Assembly (NCBI GenBank): GCA_031295725.1
Contig: JAUMNV010000202.1
Coordinates: forward strand, 1 to 24,443
From: Collinsella sp.
Lineage (GTDB): Bacteria > Actinomycetota > Coriobacteriia > Coriobacteriales > Coriobacteriaceae
Reading direction: 5' to 3'
Length of the DNA: 24,443 nt
Shown here: positions 8,392 to 14,884 of the stretch, in pieces
How the letters are laid out: every line of letters begins with the position of its first letter
How positions within the stretch are numbered: the first letter of the stretch is position 1
The notes under the pieces: model-generated
Told to the model about the DNA's origin: nothing
The model's input: only the letters and a program-made list of their open reading frames with translations
The model's database searches: none
Program-made: the position numbers and the translations under genes

Positions 8392-8415
8392 TACTATGCA
8401 TACCTTGGACACTTG

Positions 8416-9189
8416 CTACAGAGGACGCCTATGGTCTGGTTCGGTGGTGAGAATCACAGGTCCGTCTTCGGTAATGGCGACCATCTTCTCGAAGTGCGCG
8501 CTGGGCATACCATCGCGCGTGCTTACCAGCCACCCATCCTTGCCCTGAAGCACTTTTCTTGTTCCCATATTGATCATAGGCTCGATAGCCAGCACCATAC
8601 CAACCTGCAGCTTCATACCAAAATGCCTGTGTCCATAATTAGGGACGTTCGGCTCTTCATGCATGTTTCTGCCAACACCATGGCCAACATACTCACGAAC
8701 TACGCCGAACCCGGCATTCTCGGCAATCGACTGCACAGCATGGCCGATATCGCCTAAATGGTTGCCAGCGACAGCGCAATCCAAACCTGCCCACATGCAT
8801 TCCTCGGTAACCTTGAGGAGCTTTCGTTTTTGCTCGGAGATCTTCCCAACCGCAAACGTCCAGGCGTTATCGCCAACCCAACCATCAACAGTTGCACCGG
8901 TGTCAACACTAAGGATATCGCCGTCTCGAAGCACAACTTTTTTCGAGGGAATGCCATGAACGATTTGCTCGTTTACCGATGCGCAGATCGTCCCCGGAAA
9001 TCCACCATACCCCTTGAATGCCGGAATACCGCCATGCTCGCGGATATAGGTTTCGGCGAACTCATCAAGCTCCAAAGTAGAGACGCCGGGCTTTACCAAC
9101 TCCCCTACCTTGCGCAGCACTTCGGCGGAAAGCTGCCCTGCAGCCTTCATAGCCTCGATCTCCCCAGGAGACTTCAAGATAACCGACAT
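8416..9189 (-). CDS. map: Methionine aminopeptidase, type I
   Basis: A 257-residue protein of the M24A family, which removes the initiator methionine from nascent proteins. All five metal ligands are found in the expected order: D96 (SVDTGA), D107 (VGDNAW), H170 (YVGHGVGRNMHEEP), E203 (AIEPMIN) and E234 (HFEKM). H78 and H177, also used in catalysis, are present. Length matches bacterial type I enzymes without an N-terminal zinc-finger extension. The ATG at 9187-9189 is preceded by TTAGGAG. The gene is isolated: in most bacteria map lies in the secY-adk-map ribosomal operon, so this may be a second copy or a moved single copy. A 63-bp tandem repeat lies in its leader, 33 bases before the ATG. 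Confidence 0.95.
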   Translation of the reverse strand: MSVILKSPGEIEAMKAAGQLSAEVLRKVGELVKPGVSTLELDEFAETYIREHGGIPAFKGYGGFPGTICASVNEQIVHGIPSKKVVLRDGDILSVDTGATVDGWVGDNAWTFAVGKISEQKRKLLKVTEECMWAGLDCAVAGNHLGDIGHAVQSIAENAGFGVVREYVGHGVGRNMHEEPNVPNYGHRHFGMKLQVGMVLAIEPMINMGTRKVLQGKDGWLVSTRDGMPSAHFEKMVAITEDGPVILTTEPDHRRPL

Positions 9190-9221
9190 GACCTATGCTC
9201 CTAACCCAATAGCCTCAACAG

Positions 9222-9284
9222 CTGCAATCTGCAATCTGCAATCTGCAATCTGCAATCTGCAATCTGCAATCTGCAATCTGCAAT
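9222..9284. repeat. Perfect 9-copy heptanucleotide tandem repeat (CTGCAAT)n in the map leader
   Basis: Nine uninterrupted copies of CTGCAAT cover exactly 63 bases. On the map-sense strand the unit reads ATTGCAG. It starts 33 bases upstream of the map ATG, between the ribosome binding site and any upstream promoter. A 7-bp unit is prone to slippage, so copy number could vary between strains. The unit length would give a DCRLQIA peptide repeat if translated, but I see no supported gene over it. Confidence 0.98.
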
Positions 9285-9450
9285 CAAGGAAATGGTACCA
9301 AACTCGCAATTTGAAAATCACAAACGCAACCCAGAATGGCATTCCTGCAGATAAATATCGGCAGCGTATCCACAAGCGTTGATATCTGTTCCGTCATCGT
9401 TGGCTCCACAATGCACAGCACCGGTGCACCTTTATAGATCTGCCAATTAA
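9285..9450. other. Rest of the map-rplA intergenic region
   Basis: No gene supported. With the tandem repeat and the rplA terminator, it completes a 317-base gap between map and rplA. The map promoter must be here or in the repeat; a weak candidate on the minus strand has TTGTGA followed about 17 bases later by TGGTAC, which I do not trust. A minus-strand frame from 9375 to 9193 would encode a 60-residue peptide with a hydrophobic stretch and the repeat, but it has only a GTG start and no ribosome binding site. Confidence 0.4.
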
Positions 9451-9451
9451 C

Positions 9452-9480
9452 AAAAAAAGAGCGGCCCCGAAGGACCGCTC
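9452..9480 (-). terminator. Intrinsic terminator of the tuf-secE-nusG-rplK-rplA unit
   Basis: On the minus strand, GAGCGG pairs with CCGCTC (9475-9480 with 9459-9464), with further GG/CC pairing near a TTCGG loop, followed by seven T (complement of 9452-9458). It lies 27 bases after the rplA stop. Confidence 0.9.
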
Positions 9481-9506
9481 CTTATAAGCTGAAATGGCTG
9501 AGATGC

Positions 9507-10217
9507 TTATTCAGCAGCAACCGTGTAGTTCTTGTTCACGGAAGAGTCGACAGCAACACCCGGGGTCATAGTGCCGGAAACGCTGACAGACTTGACGTAC
9601 TTGCCCTTGGCAGCAGCAGGCTTCATGCGCAGGATCTCATCGTAAACAGCGCCGTAATTCTCAGCGAGCTGCTCAGGAGTGAAGCTAGCCTTGCCGATGA
9701 TGACATGAGCAATGCCATAACGGTCAGCGCGATACTCCACACGACCGCCCTTGAGCTCCTTGATAGCCTGAGCAACATTCGGGGTAACGGTGCCGAGCTT
9801 CGGGTTCGGCATCAGACCGCGGGGGCCGAGGATCTTGCCCAGACGACCGACCTTGCCCATCTGGTCCGGAGTAGCAACGGCAGCGTCGAAGTTGAACTCG
9901 CCAGCCTGGATCTGAGCGGTCAGCTCATCAGTGCCGACGATATCGGCGCCAGCCTCACGAGCAGCGTCAGCTGCAGCGCCTTCGGCGAAGACGGCAACAC
10001 GGACGGTCTTACCAGAGCCGTTCGGCAGGGAGACCGTGCCACGCAGCTGCTGATCAGCCTGACGGGTATCAATACCCAGGCGGAAGTGAGCCTCGATGGT
10101 CTGATCGAACTTGGTGGTGGCGACGTCCTTCACCATTGCAAACGCCTCAAGCGGAGCGTAGGTGCCATCGCCGATCTTCTCGACGGCAGCGCGGTAAGCC
10201 TTGGAATGCTTTGCCAT
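9507..10217 (-). CDS. rplA: 50S ribosomal protein L1
   Basis: A 236-residue L1 protein, which forms the L1 stalk and in many bacteria represses its own mRNA. The sequence begins MAKHSKAYRAAVEKI and contains the diagnostic GKVGRLGKILGPRGLMPNPK segment and GGRVEYRADRYG; length is standard. The ATG at 10215-10217 is preceded by AAAGGAA; the same frame extends upstream to 10301, but those residues do not belong to L1. It is the last gene of the unit, 97 bases after rplK, followed by a terminator. Confidence 0.98.
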   Translation of the reverse strand: MAKHSKAYRAAVEKIGDGTYAPLEAFAMVKDVATTKFDQTIEAHFRLGIDTRQADQQLRGTVSLPNGSGKTVRVAVFAEGAAADAAREAGADIVGTDELTAQIQAGEFNFDAAVATPDQMGKVGRLGKILGPRGLMPNPKLGTVTPNVAQAIKELKGGRVEYRADRYGIAHVIIGKASFTPEQLAENYGAVYDEILRMKPAAAKGKYVKSVSVSGTMTPGVAVDSSVNKNYTVAAE

Positions 10218-10313
10218 GATAGTTCCTTTCGTGGTTCGTAGCGAGCTTATGCGGCTTCTAACGCAAACCCCTTCCACAGTCCAAAACCAAATGCACCACA
10301 CGATGCGAAATTC

Positions 10314-10805
10314 TTAAGCCTCGCCCCTGAGAATAGCGGCCAGCTTCTTGGAAGGCACGTAGGTCTTCTTCATCTCAACGCCCTCGACGCGCACGCCCAT
10401 GGAACGAGCGGTGCCGGCAACGATGCGCATAGCAGCATCGATGTCGTTAGCGTTCAGGTCGGGCAGCTTGATCTCAGCGATCTCACGGAGCTGATCCTGG
10501 GTAAGCGTACCCACGAACTTCAGCTGCGGGATGCCAGAAGCGGACTTCAGACCCAGCTTCTCCTTAATCAGCACGGCCGCCGGCGGGGTCTTGCAGATAA
10601 AGGTGAAGGACTTGTCCTCATACACCGTGATCTCGACAGGGATGATGGTGCCCTTCTGCTCCTGCGTCTGAGCGTTAAACGCCTGGCAGAACTGCATGAT
10701 GTTGACACCCTGAGCACCCAGAGCCGGGCCGACGGGCGGGGCCGGATTCGCAGCGCCAGCAGGAATCTGCAGCTTAACGAAGCCGGTAACTTTCTTCTCA
10801 GCCAT
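10314..10805 (-). CDS. rplK: 50S ribosomal protein L11 with C-terminal extension
   Basis: A 163-residue L11, part of the GTPase-associated centre. The N-terminal KLQIPAGAANPAPPVGPALG and the C-terminal RNA-binding region with NANDIDAAMRIVAGTARSMG are unmistakable. Most bacterial L11 proteins are about 141 residues and end just after the TARSMG segment; here about 18-20 basic residues follow (EMKKTYVPSKKLAAIL), which may be lineage-specific. ATG 10805 has GAAAGG upstream. It lies 102 bases after nusG; that gap contains a short TATATA stretch but no clear promoter. Confidence 0.98.
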   Translation of the reverse strand: MAEKKVTGFVKLQIPAGAANPAPPVGPALGAQGVNIMQFCQAFNAQTQEQKGTIIPVEITVYEDKSFTFICKTPPAAVLIKEKLGLKSASGIPQLKFVGTLTQDQLREIAEIKLPDLNANDIDAAMRIVAGTARSMGVRVEGVEMKKTYVPSKKLAAILRGEA

Positions 10806-10907
10806 TCTAATTACCTTTCAAAATGCTTTTGCACTATATATCTTCACAGCCTAAGGAATGAGAAGCCCCGGTCCACGCGGGCACGCCTTAAAACTGCAGA
10901 GACCATT

Positions 10908-11438
10908 CTATATGCAGGAAACCTGATCGAACGAAAGCTCCACCGGGGTTTCACGACCAAAAATCGAAACCATGACCTTCACCTTACCGGCATCAGGCAT
11001 AACCTCCGAAACAACACCGTCAAACTCGGCCAAAGGACCGGAAACAACCTTGACAGCCTGCCCTGCCTCAAGATTAGTTGAGGTCTTCTTCGGGGCTTCG
11101 TGGCTAGTACGCTTCATAATCTTGTTGTACTCGTCACGAGTAAGCGGCGCGGGCTTGCTATCGGCGCCGACAAAACCGGTAACACCGGGAGTATTGCGAA
11201 CAGCAGCCCAGCTACGATCATCGAGTTCCATACGAACCAGCACGTAACCGGGAAACACCTTCTTTTCGCTTTCCTTACGACGACCACCCTCTTTAATCTC
11301 AGTAACGGTCTCCGTAGGAATCTCGATAGCGAAGACATTGTTCTCAAGACCCATGGTTTCGATGCGGGTTTCAAGGTTCGTCTTCACCTTGTTCTCATAG
11401 CCGGAGTAGGTGTGAAGCACATACCACTTCTTCGACAT
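10908..11438 (-). CDS. nusG: Transcription termination/antitermination factor NusG
   Basis: A 176-residue NusG. The NGN domain is seen as KKWYVLHTYSGYENKVKTNL and VFPGYVLVRMELDDRSWAAV with NTPGVTGFVG; the C-terminal KOW domain follows (AGQAVKVVSGPLAEFDGVVSE). NusG binds RNA polymerase near the clamp and links it to Rho or to the ribosome. Length is normal and lacks the extra domain seen in some actinobacteria. The start ATG at 11436-11438 lies 3 bases after the secE stop codon, typical of the conserved secE-nusG pair. Confidence 0.98.
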   Translation of the reverse strand: MSKKWYVLHTYSGYENKVKTNLETRIETMGLENNVFAIEIPTETVTEIKEGGRRKESEKKVFPGYVLVRMELDDRSWAAVRNTPGVTGFVGADSKPAPLTRDEYNKIMKRTSHEAPKKTSTNLEAGQAVKVVSGPLAEFDGVVSEVMPDAGKVKVMVSIFGRETPVELSFDQVSCI

Positions 11439-11441
11439 GCC

Positions 11442-11876
11442 TTAAGCCCCCAATCCGGAAATCAAAAACAACAGCGGCGTAATAATGCCATTGTCAAGAA
11501 CAGCAACATAAATACCGAAGAAGAGAAGTGCGGCAACTACCACAACGCTCCAACGAAGAACGTCCTGACGGCTGGGCCAAGTAACGCGTTTCATCTCAGC
11601 CTTAACATCCCTGAGGAACTGGAAACGCTTCTTCTTAGGCTTAGCAGCTTTCTTCTCGGCCTTCTTTTCAACAGCCTTGCTCTGCTTGGCGTCTTTTGCA
11701 GAATCAGCAGCCTGAGAAGTTTTACCGAACAGCTTCTTCTTAGGAGCTTCAGTATCAGCGCTTTCGCCCTGAGCTTGTTTCAATGCCTCAGCAGCAGCTT
11801 CGGCCTGACGAGCTTCCTTGCGAGCGGCGCGAGCGGCAGAGGCCTTCGCACGCTGAGTTTTTGATTTCTTAGCCAT
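11442..11876 (-). CDS. secE: Preprotein translocase subunit SecE
   Basis: A 144-residue protein. The C-terminal ~60 residues are the SecE core: an amphipathic helix with FLRDVKAEMKRVTWPSRQDVL followed by one transmembrane helix (about 110-140). The first ~80 residues are a Lys/Ala/Glu-rich, probably disordered or coiled tail, longer than in short Gram-positive SecE but common in actinobacteria. SecE clamps SecY in the Sec translocon. It is followed 3 bases later by nusG and preceded by tRNA-Trp and rpmG, the usual order. Confidence 0.95.
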   Translation of the reverse strand: MAKKSKTQRAKASAARAARKEARQAEAAAEALKQAQGESADTEAPKKKLFGKTSQAADSAKDAKQSKAVEKKAEKKAAKPKKKRFQFLRDVKAEMKRVTWPSRQDVLRWSVVVVAALLFFGIYVAVLDNGIITPLLFLISGLGA

Positions 11877-11982
11877 CTGATTCCTTTAGGGATCGTTTTA
11901 CCTCTAAACGCCAAACAAGCAGCCTGGCATCAAGCTGCTGATCAATTTAGCAACCTGACTACAAGCTGCTCGCTATTCGAGC

Positions 11983-12059
11983 TGGCAGGCCAGGAGGGAC
12001 TCGAACCCCCAACATGCGGTTTTGGAGACCGCCGCTCTACCAATTGGAGCTACTGGCCT
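11983..12059 (-). tRNA. tRNA-Trp (anticodon CCA)
   Basis: Minus-strand cloverleaf: acceptor AGGCCAG/CTGGCCT, anticodon loop CTCCAAA giving CCA, T-loop GGGGGTTCGAGTCCC. Discriminator G at 11986 and an encoded CCA end at 11983-11985. It sits between rpmG and secE, as in many bacteria. Confidence 0.97.
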
Positions 12060-12082
12060 ATGCCCGTGCTAACCTCTGAAAA

Positions 12083-12232
12083 CTATCGAGTTTCCTTATG
12101 CAGCGTGTGCTTCTGGCACCACTTGCAATACTTCTTCAACTCGATACGATCAGGGTTGTTCTGCTTGTTCTTCTTGGTCGTGTAGTTACGGCGCTTGCAC
12201 TCCGTACACGCCAAGGTAACCATCGTGCGCAT
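12083..12232 (-). CDS. rpmG: 50S ribosomal protein L33
   Basis: A 49-residue protein beginning MRTMVTLACTECKRRNYTTK and ending in LKKYCKWCQKHTLHKETR. It has the L33 pattern with two CxxC pairs (CTEC, CKWC), the zinc-binding form. Family length is 49-55 residues, so it is complete. The ATG at 12230-12232 has AAGGAG seven bases upstream. It lies between tuf and tRNA-Trp on the same strand. Confidence 0.97.
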   Translation of the reverse strand: MRTMVTLACTECKRRNYTTKKNKQNNPDRIELKKYCKWCQKHTLHKETR

Positions 12233-12291
12233 GAACTCTCCTTATAAGCCGTATTCAAACAAGCTTGAACGCATACACATGAATCTTAAAG

Positions 12292-12317
12292 AAGGGCCCG
12301 CCCGAAAGCGGGCCCTT
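12292..12317 (-). terminator. GC-rich hairpin after tuf
   Basis: Perfect 10-bp stem AAGGGCCCGC (12292-12301 with 12308-12317), 6-base loop. On the minus strand it is followed by CTTTAAG, a weak T tract, so it may be a partial terminator or mRNA 3'-end stabiliser between tuf and rpmG. Confidence 0.65.
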
Positions 12318-12336
12318 TAAACACTGCAGCTTAAAA

Positions 12337-13527
12337 CTAAGCGATGATCTTGGTCACTCGACCAGAACCAACGGTGCGGCCACCCTCACGGATAGCAAAG
12401 CGGAGGCCTTCCTCCATTGCCACCGGGTGAATCAGCTCAGCGGTGATGTTCACATTGTCGCCAGGCATAACCATCTCGGTGCCCTCGGGCAGGTGAGCAA
12501 CACCAGTGATGTCGGTGGTGCGGAAGTAGAACTGCGGACGATAGCCATCGAAGAACGGGGTGTGACGGCCGCCCTCCTCCTTGGTCAGAACGTAGATCTC
12601 GCCGGTGAACTTGGTGTGCGGGGTAACCGAACCGGGCTTGCAGAGAACCTGACCGCGCTCGATGTCCTCGCGCTTGATGCCGCGGAGCAGCAGACCGACG
12701 TTGTCGCCAGCCTCGCAGAAGTCCATGGACTTACGGAACATCTCGATACCGGTAACGACGGTGTTCTGGGTATCCTTGATGCCGACGATCTCGACGGGCT
12801 CATTGAGCTTGAGCTCACCGCGCTCGACACGGCCAGTAGCAACGGTACCACGGCCGGAGATGGTCATAACGTCCTCAACGGCCATCAGGAACGGGAGGTC
12901 GTTGTTACGAGCAGGCGTCGGGATGTACTCGTCGACGGCCTTCATGAGCTCGCGGATAGCGTCCATCCACTTGGCGTCGCCCTCGAGAGCGCCCAGAGCG
13001 GAACCACGGATGACGGGGATGTCGTCGCCGGGGAAATCGTACTCGGAGAGGAGCTCACGGGTCTCCATCTCGACGAGGTCGATGAGCTCGTCATCGTCGA
13101 CCATGTCGCACTTGTTCAGGAAGACGACGATGTAGGGAACGCCGACCTGACGGGCGAGCAGGATGTGCTCGCGGGTCTGAGCCATGGGGCCGTCGGTAGC
13201 GGCGATGACCAGGATAGCGCCGTCCATCTGAGCAGCACCGGAGATCATGTTCTTGACGTAGTCAGCGTGGCCCGGGCAGTCAACGTGAGCGTAGTGACGG
13301 GCAGCGGTCTCGTACTCAACGTGGGAGACGGAGATCGTAATGCCGCGCTCGCGCTCCTCGGGAGCCTTGTCGATGTTCTCGAACGCAGTGAAGTCAGCCT
13401 TGCAGCCCTCGGTCTCAGAGAGAACCTTGGTGATGGCGGCGGTCAGCGTGGTCTTGCCGTGGTCGACGTGACCAATGGTGCCGATGTTAACATGCGGCTT
13501 AGTGCGCTCAAACTTCTCTTTGGCCAT
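12337..13527 (-). CDS. tuf: Elongation factor Tu
   Basis: A 396-residue EF-Tu, the GTPase that carries aminoacyl-tRNA to the ribosome. The G1 motif GHVDHGKTT is at residues 19-27, the G3 motif DCPGHADYVKNM and G4 NKCDMVDD follow, and domains 2 and 3 are complete. The ATG at 13525-13527 is preceded by AGGAGGG. It lies downstream of tRNA-Tyr, tRNA-Thr and tRNA-Met, the same type of tRNA-tuf arrangement known from the tufB operon of E. coli. A hairpin lies between tRNA-Met and tuf. Confidence 0.99.
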   Translation of the reverse strand: MAKEKFERTKPHVNIGTIGHVDHGKTTLTAAITKVLSETEGCKADFTAFENIDKAPEERERGITISVSHVEYETAARHYAHVDCPGHADYVKNMISGAAQMDGAILVIAATDGPMAQTREHILLARQVGVPYIVVFLNKCDMVDDDELIDLVEMETRELLSEYDFPGDDIPVIRGSALGALEGDAKWMDAIRELMKAVDEYIPTPARNNDLPFLMAVEDVMTISGRGTVATGRVERGELKLNEPVEIVGIKDTQNTVVTGIEMFRKSMDFCEAGDNVGLLLRGIKREDIERGQVLCKPGSVTPHTKFTGEIYVLTKEEGGRHTPFFDGYRPQFYFRTTDITGVAHLPEGTEMVMPGDNVNITAELIHPVAMEEGLRFAIREGGRTVGSGRVTKIIA

Positions 13528-13581
13528 AAAGCCCTCCTCTTAACAGGTCGTCCCCGGACGGGACTTTGCCTTTATACCATA

Positions 13582-13612
13582 GTGGCCTCTCAACATACTA
13601 TTGAGAAGCCAC
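13582..13612 (-). other. RNA hairpin in the tRNA-Met to tuf spacer
   Basis: Arms 13582-13593 and 13601-13612 form a 12-bp stem. On the minus-strand RNA the single mismatch becomes a G-U pair. It lies between tRNA-Met and tuf and could be a tRNA-processing or attenuation structure; no T run follows directly. Confidence 0.55.
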
Positions 13613-13623
13613 CGTGTTACCTA

Positions 13624-13700
13624 TGGTAGCGGTGACTGGATTCGAACCAGTGACGCCACGGGTATGAACCGTGTGCTCTAACCAACTGAGCTACACCGCC
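13624..13700 (-). tRNA. tRNA-Met (anticodon CAU), elongator type
   Basis: Cloverleaf with acceptor GGCGGTG/CACCGCT (first pair G-U), anticodon loop TTCATAC, T-loop ACTGGTTCGAATCCAGT, encoded CCA at 13624-13626. The anticodon stem lacks the three G-C pairs of initiator tRNA, so it is an elongator. A lysidine-modified tRNA-Ile(CAU) cannot be fully excluded by eye. Confidence 0.9.
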
Positions 13701-13703
13701 GGA

Positions 13704-13779
13704 TGGAGCCTGCAACCAGACTTGAACTGGTGACCTCTTCGTTACCAACGAAGTGCTCTACCGACTGAGCTATACAGGC
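13704..13779 (-). tRNA. tRNA-Thr (anticodon GGU)
   Basis: Cloverleaf with acceptor GCCTGTA/TGCAGGC, anticodon stem-loop CTTCG-TTGGTAA-CGAAG, giving GGU. Encoded CCA at 13704-13706. Second tRNA in the Tyr-Thr-Met-tuf transcript. Confidence 0.96.
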
Positions 13780-13789
13780 ACTTGACGGG

Positions 13790-13871
13790 TGGGAGCTATA
13801 GGATTCGAACCTATGTAGGCAGAGCCAACGGGTTTACAGCCCGTCCCCATTAACCACTCGGGCAAACTCCC
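13790..13871 (-). tRNA. tRNA-Tyr (anticodon GUA)
   Basis: Class II tRNA with long variable arm; acceptor GGGAGTT/AGCTCCC, anticodon stem-loop ACGGG-CTGTAAA-CCCGT giving GUA. The CCA end is not encoded (ACCC). First gene of the tRNA-tuf transcript, about 60 bases after the promoter. Confidence 0.96.
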
Positions 13872-13934
13872 AATCGTTCAAGTATCCGCAGGTTCTTTGG
13901 TCTTTTGGACCGCCGCCCCCCGCGAACGAAAAAG

Positions 13935-13964
13935 ATAATACGATGCAACCTTGGGAGCTGTCAA
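13935..13964 (-). promoter_or_regulatory. Strong sigma-70-type promoter of the tRNA-Tyr/Thr/Met-tuf operon
   Basis: On the minus strand, a perfect -35 TTGACA (complement of 13959-13964), an 18-base spacer and -10 TATTAT (complement of 13935-13940). It is followed by a short T-rich then GC-rich stretch and tRNA-Tyr 64 bases downstream. It is the best promoter match in the window, as expected for a highly expressed operon. Confidence 0.8.
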
Positions 13965-14178
13965 CGAAAACCTCTAGATACACGGTGCCGGGCGTATCTA
14001 TATAGCCGTGACCTGCAGTTTTGCTGAGTTTGGATATGAAGGACGGTGTTTTTGGATACTGAGGTGACGTTTCCCGAGGTAACACTTTGGTGTAGTAGAG
14101 TACACCTTCAGGATCGAGCTTCGATAACAGCCTATTTGCACCTATATATAGGTCGAGATCGGGCTTCCGTGGCAGATT
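13965..14178. other. Gene-free, palindrome-rich stretch upstream of the tRNA-tuf promoter
   Basis: No gene is supported. Small inverted repeats follow each other: AGATAC/GTATCT (13976-13981, 13994-13999), GGTGTA/TACACC (14089-14094, 14101-14106), ATCGA/TCGAT (about 14113-14125) and the perfect 14-bp palindrome ACCTATATATAGGT (14140-14153). They could be protein-binding sites upstream of the promoter or remnants of a mobile element. Confidence 0.5.
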
Positions 14179-14301
14179 CGAGCGTGGATTTTCTCCCGTT
14201 TGAAATCAAGAGTGGATAATCTCCCACTTTCGGCGTGCCATCGAGTCCAATGTGGGAGATTATCCACTCTCATTCACTAAACGGGAGATTTTCCACGCTC
14301 G
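14179..14301. repeat. Nested inverted repeat: four copies of a GTGGATwwTCTCCC motif, two forward and two reverse
   Basis: Outer arms 14180-14201 and 14279-14300 match over 22 bases with 3 mismatches at the centre. Inner arms 14209-14227 and 14252-14270 match perfectly over 19 bases, with a 24-base loop. Outer and inner arms are themselves related (GTGGATTTTCTCCC and GTGGATAATCTCCC), so the unit is one motif used four times in the order forward, forward, reverse, reverse. Confidence 0.9.
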
Positions 14302-14353
14302 TATGTCCGGAAATCCTCGCTCGATCAAGTAGACCAGGGGCCTCACCGTTTTC

Positions 14354-14410
14354 ATCTCAATCTGTAACAGTAAGAGGGTAATTCCTCCCTTATCTGTTAC
14401 AGATTGAGAT
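14354..14410. repeat. Inverted repeat, motif TCTCAATCTGTAACAG, perfect 17-bp arms
   Basis: Arms 14354-14370 and 14394-14410 are exact complements, with a 23-base loop that can pair further (TAAG with CTTA). It is the first of two related hairpins sharing this motif. Confidence 0.9.
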
Positions 14411-14433
14411 ATTACGCAGACACCCCAGCTCAC

Positions 14434-14490
14434 GTCTCATTCTGTAACAGCAAGAACGGTTTTCCGCCCCTTCGTGTTACAGATCGAGAC
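14434..14490. repeat. Second inverted repeat with the same motif, imperfect
   Basis: Arms 14434-14450 and 14474-14490 pair at 14 of 17 positions and carry the same TCTGTAACA core as the hairpin 24 bases to the left. Both repeats are 57 bases long, suggesting duplicated copies of one element. Confidence 0.85.
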
Positions 14491-14535
14491 AAACCTGAAG
14501 CTTGGTTGGCGCCAAACCCGCTGACTTAACGACAT

Positions 14536-14573
14536 AAAAAGAAACGAGCCCTGTCCCCATAAGGGAACAGGGC
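14536..14573 (-). terminator. Intrinsic terminator of tRNA-Thr(UGU)
   Basis: On the minus strand, GCCCTGTTCCC and GGGGACAGGGC form an 11-bp stem (one G-U pair) with a 4-base loop, then TCGTTTCTTTTT. It ends 13 bases after the CCA end of the tRNA. Confidence 0.85.
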
Positions 14574-14585
14574 CCGAAACTCTCA

Positions 14586-14660
14586 TGGAGCCAGTGACAG
14601 GAATCGAACCTGCAACCCACTGATTACAAATCAGTTGCGCTACCGTTGCGCCACACTGGC
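14586..14660 (-). tRNA. tRNA-Thr (anticodon UGU)
   Basis: Cloverleaf with acceptor GCCAGTG/CACTGGC, anticodon stem-loop ACTGA-TTTGTAA-TCAGT giving UGU, T-loop CAGGTTCGATTCCTG, encoded CCA at 14586-14588. It has its own terminator and is separate from the tuf operon. Confidence 0.96.
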
Positions 14661-14732
14661 ACACTTGGCGCTTTCGCGCGAAGCCAGTTAAGAATAAAGG
14701 AATTGCGGACGAGGCGCAACAGGCCACACAGC

Positions 14733-14762
14733 GTTATACAAATATGCAAAATCCAGCAACAA
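14733..14762 (-). promoter_or_regulatory. Possible promoter of tRNA-Thr(UGU)
   Basis: On the minus strand, TTGTTG (complement of 14757-14762), an 18-base spacer and TATAAC (complement of 14733-14738), about 75 bases upstream of the tRNA. Reasonable match but distant. Confidence 0.4.
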
Positions 14763-14806
14763 CAGGTACCAGGCCCGTTCATTTCTGTCGGTTCGCCCTC
14801 AATCTC

Positions 14807-14866
14807 AAAACCATTCGTTAAAACGAATGGTTTTAATTACAATTGCTATATATAAAACTATTCGTT
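14807..14866 (+). promoter_or_regulatory. Operator/promoter of the HTH-HipA gene
   Basis: A perfect inverted repeat with 13-bp arms, AAAACCATTCGTT (14807-14819) and its complement (14822-14834), separated by 2 bases. A third copy of the half-site, AAAACTATTCGTT (14854-14866), matches at 12 of 13 positions. Between them lies an extended -10, TG-C-TATATA (14844-14852). The palindrome covers the -35 position and the single half-site the start point, a layout expected for repression, probably by the helix-turn-helix of the gene that starts at 14885. Confidence 0.65.
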
Positions 14867-14884
14867 CTGGCGAAGGGTTTCGCG

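Noticed and set aside
9193..9375. Minus-strand ORF of 60 residues overlapping the heptamer repeat, giving DCRLQIA repeats
   Set aside because: GTG start without a ribosome binding site, and the repeat keeps frames open artificially.
13834..14085. Minus-strand 83-residue ORF over the tRNA-Tyr 5' region
   Set aside because: It covers the strong promoter and the tRNA; no ribosome binding site and no recognisable family.
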